NCBI GenBank assembly: GCA_014529385.2
Contig: CM043959.1
Span: 8,459,526-8,523,525 of the forward strand
Direction of reading: 5' to 3'
DNA length: 64,000 nt
DNA from: Adiantum capillus-veneris
Taxonomy: Eukaryota > Streptophyta > Polypodiopsida > Polypodiales > Pteridaceae
The notes beneath the pieces were generated by a model. It was given only the letters and a program-made list of their open reading frames with translations. It ran no database searches and was not told where the DNA came from. Shown in pieces: positions 9,848-22,150 of the stretch. The stretch's first letter is position 1. Each line of letters opens with the position of its first letter. The translations under genes and the position numbers were made by a program.

Positions 9848-11827
9848 TGGGAACACATGCTACAAGAGTTATCTTATAATTTTTTAGATCCATAATTATC
9901 TTTCCTATAATGTACATATGCATATTTAAGTATAATAATAAGCCTTCTATCTCATCCTATTATTTTTTTCAAGGGTAACCTATTCTTACTTTACCATCAA
10001 AAAATACTATGGGAAAAGCATCAATAGCTCCGCCTCTTTAACTTGGGACAAAAAGCATTGATTCTTTATTTCTACTATTTCATTATCATCTCACACCCTA
10101 GCTAGATCCTATATCTAGGGTAAACTCCAATATATATATATTCTATGTATTTTTTATACTTTTCTTATATTTCTTTTTAAATAGCTACTAGGAGAGAATC
10201 AAATCATAGTGGGACACTAGGTGGCATGATTTCAAAGATACACTTATTTTAATGTATTATTGCAAGCATGATTACAAAACTTTGTCAAGGAGCAATGTCA
10301 TGCTTTCATATGGCATGAGGTGCCCTTTGGAATTAAATGAAAGTCTAGGCTAAGGAGACCACATGAAGACTTTTGCTTCCATAAATGGACCCTATTTTGA
10401 TGAAATTTTTACACAAGGTTCCAATCCGAATTGGAAAACAATTTTAAAATAAAAATCGTAGCTAATAAGCTGAAGTTTTTGCCCATATTTTTACTTTTTT
10501 ATTTGGAGCCACGGTTGAGGAGATATGATCAAAATACTGGACCCCAGTCTACCCACATCATGCAAGGGCAGCTCATTTCCAACTTTTCCAATTCCTGTTC
10601 ACACTGGCTCCTCTCTTCTTGTGTAAACCCTTGGGGGTTTCCTTCACCTATAAAAGGGGACCTCTTCTTCCTTGGAAAAAACTCAAGCATTCAAGCCATT
10701 GATGAGAGGAATTCCTGAGGGAGTGAGTAGTAATGCCTAATTGTACTTAGCCCCATTAGCATAAGCCCAAGCCTACACTTTCTCCTAGAGGAAGACTAGC
10801 CATTCTTGTACGCTATCCTTCGAAGATCAAATCTAATCAAAGAAGGTGTTGTACTTGGCGTATCAATCAACGTTGAACTCTCCCCTCTTCTTCTCTCTCC
10901 CATCAATAATGGTGCCGAAGGGTTTCAAGTAAGATGTGTTCTACATTGCTGTTTTCTTGATTTCTTGTTGTTTTCATTTTCATCTCTAATCCAACATATA
11001 TATATGTATCTAATCTCATCTCCTTAACCAAGCCTATCTCTCTCATTCTTAGTAATTAATCCTCTCTAGGTTCTCTTTGCTACATGTACATCTCTTCCCG
11101 CAGTATCCTTACTGCCTACGGGCAAGAATAGGGCTTCGGAGGGAAACTTCTCATCTCTTCACTTCTCTCATATCTACATTTCTCGCATACTATCCTAGAT
11201 GAATAACCCACATGATGATCATTTCTATCGCTTTCACTCTGTACGATCTATTAGAATTAACGTATGGATTAGCCGTAAAATACACTTTCAACAACGTATA
11301 GTGTTTTTCTTCGGCCCTGAAAGGCTCCATGAAATACTTCTATCATCGGATCCCATCATACTACCTCTCATAGACTATAATTTTTCTTTTGATGTAAGCG
11401 TAGTTATCTTGCTATGAACCAAGAGGATTTGTACACACAATTAATCCCAATCACTAGACAAAATATATATATTATGGTAAGCACAAAACTACAATTCCAA
11501 AGAACAATTCGTAGCCTATTTGGTCAGCCAAGATTGAATGCCATTAACTCATCCATTAACCCTTTTATATTACCCATGATACGATATGACCATAGCCTTG
11601 ATGTTTTCATCTTCGTATTGTTTTGACATTCTCTTTTGTGTTCTTTCTTTGTGGGTGTGAGTGCAAGAGAGAAAGAGTGAGTCTTCTTTGATTGCACTTC
11701 TTTCCAAACCCTAGTCTTCATGGCATCTATGGTTTAACTCCTTCATATAGTTTTTGTTGAGTTCTCTCACAAACTCTCACAGCCATAAGCCCGGTGCTTT
11801 CCTGGCAAGACCGCAAATTTCTCGACA
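9824..11827 (+). repeat. LTR 2 of the gypsy array (3' LTR of B)
   Basis: Starts TGTCG and ends CGACA, a perfect 5-bp inverted end. It aligns along its whole length with LTR 1 apart from the single copy of the duplicated segment and a shorter (TA)n. A TATA box lies at 10649-10657. The sequence changes abruptly to CG-rich DNA at 11828. The target duplication cannot be checked because the left end of the array is outside the window. Confidence 0.88.
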
Positions 11828-12272
11828 ACGGGGCAAAACGGGCCGAGAACGCGGAGAAAACGTGGAAAAACGAGACAGACGGGCCGAAAACGTGGTGACA
11901 ACCACGGGCCACGGGCCGACACCGGGTCGGCGGACACTCAAGCCGAAGCTCTGATACCAAGTGTGATGCTCTCGTTCGGGATGTCACTGAAACGGAACCG
12001 TGCCGGCTCACCTGCGTTGCAAACAGGACGTGCAAGCAAGCAAACGCGTACACAAGAACGCAACTTGAAAACTGAACGGGAGAGGGACATGAGATTGAGG
12101 GATGTGAACGAATGATCAATATTGCAAGAAAGTGCCGAATACAAGGGACGTGAAGAATCATAGGAAAACGGGGCTCGCAAGTTGGGGGAAGTGGCACATA
12201 CTTCCCTTATATAGTTGCAAACCCTTTGGCTTGAGCATACCTCGTAGGTAGCAACTCCCGATCACACCACAC

Positions 12273-12321
<49 letters not shown>

Positions 12322-12560
12322 CACAATGGAACGCACACAAGAGGAGACAAAAAGTGAAACAAATGGAGCCCGAACCTGCCCTTGCAACGTGTATGCCGGA
12401 CAATTGAAGCTCCTTGAAATGCTTGTATAAACATACCCTAATTTTAAGTGAGAGAGAGAAATATCTACTGGCACGGGCACTGCTCCACGTGGAAAGAGGT
12501 TTTTTTTTTTTTGGCTTTCCCTTTTCCTTTTGAGCCCCAAGCCAAGGGATCTCTTTAATT
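11828..12560 (-). mobile_element. Truncated older LTR element: leader, PBS and LTR (minus strand)
   Basis: Read on the minus strand, a probable LTR ends in CA at 11962. It is followed after two bases by TGGTATCAGAGC (complement of 11948-11959), the initiator-Met PBS typical of plant copia elements. The LTR has a minus-strand TATATAAG box near 12210 and a 41-base (GA)n tract at 12278-12319. Only ~120 bases of CG-rich leader remain before the gypsy LTR end at 11827, so the gypsy array probably inserted into this element. The outer LTR boundary near 12560 is a guess. Confidence 0.5.
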
Positions 12561-13807
12561 TTCGTCTAATTCAAACGTTGGCACTACCCATTTATTAAGG
12601 GCATAATTATGTTCTTATTATCTATTCCCAAAGGTCTCATCCAAGATTTGTGACCAAAGTGACATTTATAATTAATTAGTCTTCAATGCCTCAATTTTGT
12701 ATGTGCATGATTGAAAGTTCAATTGGGAACAACAGCTTTCTTTAGTTAAGCAGCTTTGAATGAATCATAATCTAGTGTAAATGGTCAAACTCTATACGAG
12801 GCACCTTCTAGTCATTTGTTTGTCATAGTTGACTCAATTTGTCTCACTCGAGTATTTGATGACAATGCGGACAATCAATCCTTTGAAGAAATTATTGAGA
12901 GTGTTAAGCTTGTGTTTAGCAAGGCTCAAGAATGTTATTTAAGGCAGGCTAACAACCATAGTTGGGATTTTTTTTCATGACCTCATGCCGTTAGGTTGTA
13001 AGAGCCCGTTGGGCTAGCGTATATTCAAATGGGATGCAAGCCCCCCCCCCCCCCCCCCCTTAACGGACAATCAATCATTAGTCGTTTTGAGATTGATGAC
13101 AAGCTAAGTCAACGAAATAGAAATGAAAGGCATAAAATCGTGGTTGTTACTTTTGACAAGTAAAAGGTCTTTTGTTTCTCTTCAAGGGCTCCCTAGCTTT
13201 TAGACAATAGTGAGAGAAGACGAAAAGACAGATAGAAAAACAGACAAACCAATAGATAGATAGATGGATCGGAATAGATATATTAAATATATATATATAT
13301 ATATATCTAGAGAGAGAGAGAGAAGATGTGCATGAAGGCGTCATGTTAGAGAATAGATAGGTATAAGATCGACACTAATTTGAGTCCCAACTACCCTCTT
13401 AGGGCCCTCAACTCCCTTCCCACAATGGTATTTGCCTTAGACGACATATTAAATGATACAATGATCCGTCATACTTGAGTGCGGATGCTATGAGAGAATT
13501 TAGTTCTTTTTAAAATGTTTTTTGCAATGAAACGGTTGGATACTTGAAGGTATTAAATGCGGGTACTGACTGGGGGTATTGGGGTACTCTAGTACTCTTC
13601 ACCATTGCAACATGAATAAGACTAAAGTTGACGATGTGCGCTATTGTGGGGTGAATGTGGCCTCCGTAGGCTAGGTAGGGGAAAAATGTGCCTACTCGGA
13701 TTTTGTGGATGATGAGGAAATGCTTACAACGACAAAAAATCCATGACACCAAGATTGAAATCATATTGTCTCCAGAACATTAGCCTAGAGAAAGAACACA
13801 TTGGTAG

Positions 13808-13855
<48 letters not shown>

Positions 13856-15570
13856 CACAAGTGCTAATGCTTACTTTTGACTTGTCTTCAAAGTCAAGAC
13901 CAATTTCTCTATCTATATTTACCCTAAAGGTTGGTCAAGCACATTTCAAATACCCACAATTCTCATTTTGTAGGCTTTTGATTTATGAAGTGACTTGGAA
14001 TGTGGTTAGCACAGTTTTGGGCATTGCAACTTAAATATCTCCTAAATGCCTAATCTGTCACGCATGGGAATTGGGGGTCCCCTTGTCTATAGTGCTCTAC
14101 ATGATGAGACCTTGGATGGCCACAAATACTTTCAATGTTTATTTTTTCTTTTAAAGAGGGTATGCAACCTAACTAGTGAACTATCTGGTCATCGAGGTGT
14201 ATGAACTTGATCACAAAGTTCCAAACTAATCCCCTAGGCTAGATTAGGCATAACTAAGACCCAAAAGTAGGAGTAGCATGTTTGCATGGACATATGGCTA
14301 CTTTTGCATGCCATATCTCCCCTTTCTAAACTGAGGTATTGGTATCGAACTCCATATTTTCCTTGTAGCTGCCATCAACTCTAGGTAATCTTAGAAAATA
14401 GGTTCATCAATTCACACCAATTTATGGGTTTTGTTTCCTTGAACAACAAAAAATAATTCTTTTATTCATCTTTGGTTCCTACCAAAAACAAATGGAGAAG
14501 AATTTTTTTTTTGCTCCCCATGACTACAACCTTGTCAACTATGTGAAGTTCTTCTTCCTCTTCCATGGAGAGTAATAAGACTCATGTTGGCTATCCAATT
14601 TTTCTTTTTCTTATCTTAACTATGGCATCCTATTTTTCATACTCTTGTAAATGCAAATTTTTTAAAAAAGCCTCGATAGTAGTAGAGAAAGATTATATAG
14701 GCTCCATTTTGTAATCAATCCATTTAAACATCATTCCCATCTTAGAAGATGTGTGCCTTGTTCAAAGACCCACTAACCTCTCTATCTTTTACCAACTCAT
14801 TAACTACTACATCAAAATCAAAAAAGTCAAAATCAAGAACAATCCTAATTTTAGCTCATTTCTTTGATTTTTTGGTGGATTGAGGTGGCAATTCAGAGGA
14901 GGAGAGCTTGTCTTTTTTTGACAATGACCAGGCCAACAAGAAAACCAGAAAGTTCAAGGAATTGAATCAAACCGTCAGGTTTTAGATGTTTTCACACTAC
15001 TAGGACACCCATCAAGCCCTTGAGTTTGTACAATAATTTGTCGCCTTCTCTAGAGGACGATTCACAGAACACTCCAGGGTGCGAAGGGTAGCATCTTACT
15101 TGAAAGGAACTAACAGAAATCTCACAGTTGAGTAGAAAACCGTGATGGTGGATGATTTGTCATGGTCAAGGCTCAAAAATCTCAATATAGTCTAGGACAA
15201 GTCCACCTTGGTTTAGTGTAACTTATCCCTTTTTGTCCTTGGTTAGGTCTCTCAAACGTCAGGTCTTAGTCACCCTTTGATCTTTGAAATTGGTTTTGGG
15301 TACCTTAAAAGTTTGGCATTAGGAAATTTAGACAAAAATTCTCTACAAGCTTTCTTCTTGGATATACATGACTCTATTTGGATTTGTGTATCAAAAGTTA
15401 GAACAATTTTGGTGAACTGCACTTGAAACAACACTCAAAATAGTCTCAAGACCAAGACACAAGAACTTTTGCTTGTATCTTGGTCTCCAAAAGGTATTTT
15501 TGACTCAAAATTGTGATTTGATATGTACTTCAGTATAACTACAAGCTCATAAAGTCAAATACCCCCACCG
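12561..15570. other. No gene recognised; short low-complexity tracts
   Basis: About 3 kb without a recognisable coding region on either strand. It holds a 19-base C run (13041-13059), a (TA)n and short (AG)n (13288-13322) and a (CT)n (about 13809-13852). The remaining ORFs are below 90 codons and have no motif I can name. Confidence 0.5.
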
Positions 15571-15579
15571 TGAAGAGAT

Positions 15580-17138
15580 ACATAAATCGCGATCCATGTT
15601 CCTTCGTCAAATTTTCACTCCAAATTTTGACAATAGTGAGACAAGGTCAGAGACAATTCTATTTTCATCAATTTCTAAGGTGGAGGTACATGGATCGCAA
15701 TCCATGTTGCACCACATCTAGACTTGATTTCTAGAGGGCTTGTTGCACTCTATGTCTACAAGCTATATCTCAAAACTTTTTGGATTGGGACTTGTCTTGG
15801 TAGGTTGAAAGCCCAATACTAAGGCTGGTGTCTCAAGTTTTCAGTCTATCTTCTATTTTGATTCCTTTTGACCCAAAATTTGCTCATTTTTTTCCAACAT
15901 TGAACTTGGAGATATGTTTCTTTATGTATGTACTACAAATCTAGTAAATTTCAGGTCAAGCTGCCACCATGGGTATATAGATCGCAATCCCTGTTTGGAG
16001 TTCAAAATTGACTTTTCTTAGTATCATTAGGATCGGTATGATAAGTAGATACTATGGTATCTAAATTTTTGGGTTTGGACCTTTGGTTTAAAAATTAGAT
16101 CAATGTTTGCGCTTGCTCAAACTACTTGGGAAACTTTGGGCTTTTGACTTGGGTTTTGATTTCCAAATGAGATGAAACTTTAGGATTGTGCTAGAAATAG
16201 AATGTAGAACACAATGACTAGGTTCTGGTTCAAATATTTGCAAAAGGTACATGGATCGTGATCCATGTTTAGAAAGCTTTTGATCCATGCTTCAAGAGCT
16301 TTGGGACCCCAAATTTGAACCACTCATAGATGAAGGTATTTCTAGGCTATCCTCAACATCTTTTTGCATTTGCACAAGTTTTAGTCAGACAAAAGTGAAA
16401 CCCCAGGCCTGATTTAACAATTTTTTGCTTTCAAGTTTTCTTCGCTCTTTTGATGAGTTTTTTGGACTTTTTTTACAACCCTCCTTTTGGAAGTTTTGTT
16501 CATAATGGTCTCTGCTACAGGATGTTTATAGTTTTTATCCAAAATTCACATGAGATACATGGATCGTGATCCATGTTTGGTCACTTATGGACTTGGGATT
16601 GGGTGAGCTGGTAGACTATGATGTTTGTAACCTGCTCTCACATCCTTTTTGAGTTTTGATCAATTTTTGTCAACGAAACGTGAAATCTTGAGTCACTTGT
16701 TACAACTTTTAACAATCTTTTGTTTAGGTCTCTTTTGACCATGTTTTTCAACTTTTTTTCCAATGTGCCTTTTAGGAAAAGTGTTTGTCTATGTCTCAAC
16801 TACGTATAGATCAAATCTCAACCCCAAATGATGAAAAGGTACATGGATCACAATCCATGTTTGAGAGCATTTTTGCATGAAACTTGACCAGTTGCTTGAG
16901 TATGCCTTGTAGATGCTAATGCCAACCTTTTTTTAATTTGAATCACAAAATCTTAAGATATGCCCAATTTTGTGTCTAAAACCCTAGAATCTGTTGTTTT
17001 TTCTCTATCAATCGATTTGGATGTGATTTTTGAATTTTTATTTCAAATTATATGAGGGCAATGTTCTATTGATGCATAGTGTCACTGATTAGTATTCTGC
17101 AAACAAGGTCTTTGAGGTAGATGGATTGCAATCCATGT
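15580..17138. repeat. Degenerate ~285-bp satellite with conserved 20-bp palindromic box
   Basis: Seven copies of a near-palindrome (consensus ACATGGATCGCGATCCATGT) start at 15580, 15688, 15975, 16249, 16557, 16841 and 17119. After the first, spacings are 287, 274, 308, 284 and 278 bases. DNA between boxes can be aligned only loosely by eye (for example the stretches before the boxes at 16557 and 16841), suggesting an old tandem array in which only the box stayed similar. The centre varies as CG to TG or CA, the changes expected from cytosine deamination. No coding potential is seen. Confidence 0.65.
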
Positions 17139-17139
17139 T

Positions 17140-17929
17140 CCTCCACGTATATTGCTCAAACTTTTCAGATTGCTTCTGATGAGTTTGTTAAAGCCCTTGA
17201 TCATCAATTTTTGGTTTATGATCAGGTTTTAGGTCTCTACCATCAAGTTTTAAAAAATTTCGAGTTATGTTCATGTTGTCAAAAATATGGTTTTTAGTCC
17301 TTTTTTCCATGATCTTTGTAGCTCAATTTGACGGCGTTGGTTCTACTTACTCTACTCCTATATGCTAGAAAGAAACAAGGGACAAAAATGAATAAAACGA
17401 TACAAATTAAAGTTGAAATGAAAAATGGTACAACACTCTAAAAGCAAGGAGAAAATTGAAGAATGAAATGCTTTTGGCTATCTTACTCACAACTCTCTTT
17501 ACCTGTCGGGGATAGATCTATTAAGTCTTCGACTTCTAGACTCTATCAAGCACTAAACCCCATATATAGTTGTGTTAGTGCCAGTGTAAATAAAATAGAA
17601 AGAAAAAACTTTAGAAAAAGCCGCTTTAAATATGCACTAAGTCACTCACTAATTAAGGCTCATTCCATGGCAACAACGCCAATATTAGCAGGTCATCGCA
17701 ACGGACGTCTATAGCATAGCTATCTAGCACTAACATAATATGCCAATCCTTTGGGAAGTGATACGAATGGGACACGAAAACTCTTTAAGGTTACAAATCC
17801 TCAAGAAGGGAACCTAATAAGCAAACACATTCACTGAATAATAGAATCACCACTCAATGATCGAGAATTGCATATGTCATTTCTCTCCACTCTCAAGCAT
17901 CATGCCATTTCAGTGACTAAAGGAACGCG
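17140..17929. other. No gene recognised
   Basis: AT-rich DNA between the palindrome satellite and the gypsy remnant. The longest frame is about 83 codons and has no recognisable motif. Confidence 0.4.
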
Positions 17930-18015
17930 CATTGTCACCAAACTTTAAGGGAAGCTTCACTAGGCCTAAAGAGACACGTCTACAAAGTCTCGTTGCATTC
18001 TGGCAAGGTACACGG
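17930..18015 (+). pseudogene. Gypsy pol remnant, part upstream of the copia insertion
   Basis: An open frame runs to the copia target site, and the same frame continues from 23493 into recognisable gypsy sequence once the copia element and one target-site copy are set aside. It encodes the linker before RT. It is recognised only through this continuity. Confidence 0.4.
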
Positions 18016-18158
18016 TGTTGGAGCTATATATGGCTCACTCTACTCAACTTGGTCTCACCTATATATTTGTATCTTGTCCTCAATATGAATCAGTCTTTGG
18101 GAGCGTATATGGTGTGTCTCTTGTCTCGTCTCTCTCTCTTTCTCTCTACATCTCAACA
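18016..18158 (+). repeat. Copia 5' LTR
   Basis: 143 bp, TGTTGGAGC...CTCAACA, with perfect TGTTG/CAACA inverted ends. It contains a TATATATGG box close to its start and a CT-rich end. It is unusually short for a plant copia LTR. Confidence 0.95.
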
Positions 18159-18170
18159 TGGTATCAGAGC
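18159..18170 (+). promoter_or_regulatory. Copia primer-binding site (initiator Met tRNA)
   Basis: TGGTATCAGAGC directly abuts the LTR. It is the classic plant copia PBS, complementary to the 3' end of initiator methionine tRNA. Confidence 0.9.
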
Positions 18171-18913
18171 AGTAACGATCATGCGCCGATTCAATTCATG
18201 GTGACAAAACAGTATGTGTATGCGATTTGCATGTAAGATTCAAAAATTGCTACAAATTTTATTTTTGAGCATTGATTCTTGTTAATTGTGGTTGTTTTGT
18301 GTTAAGAAGAATATGATTAGTGTTTTGTGTGACGTTTATTGCTAATCAATCTAATCGTTGATTACGTTTTCTTGTTGATGACACCCTGAACTTCATCTCA
18401 ATTTTTCTTGCTGTTCTGCTCAAAATTTGGAGAAACGGAAAAAGCGCAATGGCACTTTTCATCCAAAACTTGTTCGTCTCCTCGAGCTCTTCGATTTGAG
18501 TTCTAGGTTTGCGTCAATCGGAGTTCGCAGCAGAAAGTTATGCTGTTTTTACTGCAATTGAGCTTGACGCAGCTTTCTTCGTCCTACTTCTTCGTGAAGC
18601 GTCCGCGATCGTTTTTCTTATTTTGGCGTTAACTTTTTCGAGAAGATTTAGCTTTTCGCTATTCATATTGTGGCCGTCAATCTTGCGTCTCACGCCACTC
18701 TATTTTGAGGACTCTTTTATTATTAACGTCTCCTTTACCCTACCCTTTTTGAGTGACGTCTCTCACATCTTTGGAAGTTCCTTGAGCGTCCTTCTTACGT
18801 TTATCGTTGACAAAACGCAGTCCTCATATCTCTCTCATTCTCAATTGCGGCCTTCACCATATATGGTGTGCAAATTTTGCGATCTTATCTTATACGTCTT
18901 CTCACAACAAGAT

Positions 18914-20899
18914 ATGGCTATGAATATTCTCGTCAACGGCTTTCCTTCTGGCCAGCGTTCTGTTCCTCCTTTCCAAGGTCAAGGTTTTCCAGGCTGGAAA
19001 GCAAAGATGTTGTTAATTCTTGAAGGCGATGAACTCTCCGATGTTGTTCCTGGAAATCGTGTTTGTCCGCCTCAGCCTGTTGATACTGATAATGATAACG
19101 TGCTTATCACTGAAGGACCTATATTTGAAGATTGGAATGTTGCCTATACGGATTGGCAACGACGTGATAAAGCAGCTCGTCGGTATATTCTTTCTGCTCT
19201 TACTGATTCCCTTTTGCTTGATATGTACGAACTGCCTACTTCCCACGACGTATGGAAGTACCTTATTGCAAACTTTCAGAAGAAATCTGTCACAGAAATA
19301 CTTTATTTGAGAGGGTTGCTTAACAAGTTACAATATGAAGTTGGTACTGCCATGACGGGACATATTGAATCTTTCAAATCTATTATTAATCAACTTGCTG
19401 CTGCCGGTGATCCTGTTCCACAAAAGCAACTGATTACACTTCTCCTTGATACGGTGAAGGACTCTTCTTATGATAACATTGTTACTATTCTCTCTAATAA
19501 AGATGGTCTTGATTTCGACCAAGCCTGCATGTCTTTAATTGAATACTCTCAACGTCAAGAACGTCGTAATGCTAGTCATGATACAGCTATGATTTCACAC
19601 GAGGAGAGTGAGTCACAACAGATGGAACGGGCTTTTTATGCTCGAAGGCGTCCATTTCAACGAGGAAACCGTAAAGGTGGCCGTCGCGGTAATATTTTCT
19701 CTCGTCTCAAATTTCCTAATAAGCAATGTTCTTACTGCAACAGAAATGGCCATACTGAAGATGATTGTTGGGCACGTCAATATGATGAAGAACACAATAT
19801 TACCACAAAACAACCACGTTTATCTAGAGACTCTTCTTCTTCTTCTTGTGAATATTGTGGACGATCTGATCATCCCACTCATATGTGCTATAAGCGTCGA
19901 TTCGACACAGATCGGAATAGAGCATATGCTACTGAACATCGAAACAACATTGTACCAGAAACAAGCTGCGTCCTATGTTCAGTTGCTCCAGACAGAATAC
20001 TTCATGTACGCGATGGATCACTTTTTATTGTCGATTCTGGTGCTACAGGAAATATGACATATCAGTCTAAGTGGCTCCATAACTATCATCCACTGCCAGT
20101 TCAACGTGTTGTTTATCTTGCTGATGATACTACTTGTCAAGTAAAGGGTATTGGAGACTTATATCTTGGTACCTTATCTTCTTCCACTCGAATTTTGCGA
20201 GGAGTATTACATGTACCAGATCTTCAACGTAATCTTCTTTCAGTTGCTAGACTTGTTGATCTTGGTCTGTTTGTTGGATTTGATCATACCAAATGCCGAA
20301 TTAAGAAAGATGGACAGACTATAGCCACTGCTCCTCGAAATGGTAATTTGTTTGAACTCTCTCTCAACGATGTTGTAGCAAATGTTGTCACTGCTCCAGG
20401 TGATCATGATTGCAAAGTATGGCATCACCGTTTTGTTCATGCTGATTTCTCAAAACTCCTTGATCTTCAACGTCGTGATCTTGTTCATGGCATGGATCTT
20501 AAAGCCCATCCTCATCTGGGAATTTGTGAATTTTGTGCTCTTGGGAAACACAATCGCAAACCCTTTCCTCTTTCAAATACAACTCATTCTCATGACATAT
20601 TGGATCTTGTTCATACTGATATATGTGGACCTCTACCTTCTTCGAGATCACAATATCGCTACTTCATTACTTTCATTGATGATTTGTCAAGGTATACGAC
20701 TGTATTTCTACTTAGACAAAATTCTGAAGCCTTATCTGTTTTCAAACAATTCCACAAGGCTGCGGAACTTCAAACTGGTCGTCGCCTTAAGAAGCTTCGT
20801 AGTGACAATGGAGGCGAATATGTTTCTCGAGAGTTTGTGAGTTACTGTGCTGACAGTGGAATTCATCATGAACACACTATTCCATATTCGCCTCAATAG
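18914..20899 (+). pseudogene. Copia gag, protease and integrase (ends at in-frame TAG)
   Basis: The frame is open from 18509, but the Met at 18914 (MAMNILVNGFPSGQ) is the likely start because Gag homology begins there, leaving a ~755-base leader. Gag has a UBN2-like helical domain, then two CCHC knuckles (CSYCNRNGHTEDDC near 19728 and CEYCGRSDHPTHMC near 19850). The protease motif FIVDSGATGNMT is near 20025. Integrase shows the HHCC zinc domain (HHRFVHADF, CEFCALGK), the first catalytic Asp in LVHTDICGPL and the second in RSDNGGEY. A TAG at 20897-20899 falls within the conserved Gln-Asn-Gly-Val motif, most simply a CAG-to-TAG change. The same frame continues at once. Confidence 0.92.
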
Positions 20900-22150
20900 A
20901 ACGGAGTTGCTGAACGAAAGAATCGCACTATTCTCAATGCTGTAAGATGTATGCTGATTCATTCTGGCTTATCTCGTGTTTTTTGGGCTGAAGCTACTTT
21001 GACAGCAGTATTTATTCAGAATCATCTTCCTACTACTGCACCCTCTGGTAAGATACCCATCACAGCATGGACAGGTGACATTCCTTTTGTATCTCATTTT
21101 CGAACCTTTGGATGTATTGCTTATATTCATGTTCCCAAAGAAACACGAACAAAGCTTGATGCTCCTGGTCTTAAAGTTATTTTTATTGGATATTCTGACA
21201 CTTCCAAAGGCTACAAATTCTATGACCCTTCCTCCAAGAAAGTAATTGTGAATCGTGATGCTACTTTTAACGAACAGCTTATGGGAGGCTCATGGTCCAT
21301 GGATGATTCTGATGATACTAAATCATTGCTTCAAGCTTTTCCATTTCTTTCAGAAGATGAAACTCTTCCTATAGAGAAACTTTCCTCTTCACAACCATCC
21401 ATTCCGAATGTCGCCAATGATGATATTGATATTTTTGTTGATCTGCCTATTGATTTTGAACATGGCTCATGTCATGTTTATGATGACGATATTGCTGATA
21501 ATGGTTTTTGTACTTCTGAAGATCCCATTACTTATGATGAAGCTATCTCTTCACCACAAAAGGATCAATGGCAAGAGGCTATGGAAGCAGAGTACGATTC
21601 TCTTATCTCTAAAGGTACATGGATACTAACTGAATTACCTCCTGGTCGTACAGCTATTAAATGTAAGTGGGTGTATAAGACAAAAGTAAAAGCAGATGGA
21701 TCTTTTGACAAGTTCAAGGCGCGTTTAGTTACAAAAGGTTATTCCCAAGTAGCTGGTGTTGATTATCAAGAGACCTTTTCACCAGTTGTTCACATTACAA
21801 GTGTTCGAGTTTTATTGGCATTTGCTGTTCAATTTGATTTAGAAGCTCATCAAATGGATGTGCGAACTGCTTTTCTTAATGGTGACTTGGAAGAGGAAAT
21901 TTATATGGAACAACCAGAAGGGTTTGTTATTCCAGGTAAAGAAGACCTTGTTGCTCAACTCCATAAGGCACTATATGGTCTCAAACAAGCTTCGCGAGCC
22001 TGGTATACAAAATTTGATCTTTTTCTCACCTCTAAAGGATTCATCTCTTGCTCGTCAGACCCCAACTTATACATAAAACGCCAAGCTAGCAGTTTTGTGA
22101 TTCTTGCTCTTTATGTGGATGATACCATCCTTGTTTCCGATGATTTGTGA
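20900..22150 (+). pseudogene. Copia integrase C-terminus and reverse transcriptase (ends at in-frame TGA)
   Basis: In frame with the preceding segment. It begins NGVAERKNR with the third integrase catalytic residue (Glu). The integrase C-terminal region follows (FRTFGCIAYIHVPKE), then copia RT: KCKWVYKTKVKADGS, RLVTKGYSQ, the first catalytic Asp in QMDVRTAFLNGDLEEEIYM, and the YVDDTILVSDD active site near 22110. The frame closes with TGA at 22148-22150, seven codons after the YVDD box, and resumes in the same frame. Confidence 0.92.

Noticed and set aside
11727-12197. 156-codon minus-strand frame
   Set aside because: It runs from the older element's LTR across its leader and into the end of gypsy LTR 2, so it cannot be an old gene, and it has no motif.
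18005-18020. Copia insertion into the palindrome box
   Set aside because: The target GGTACACGGATCGCG resembles the box at 15688, but the flanks join into a gypsy reading frame, so the resemblance is probably chance.
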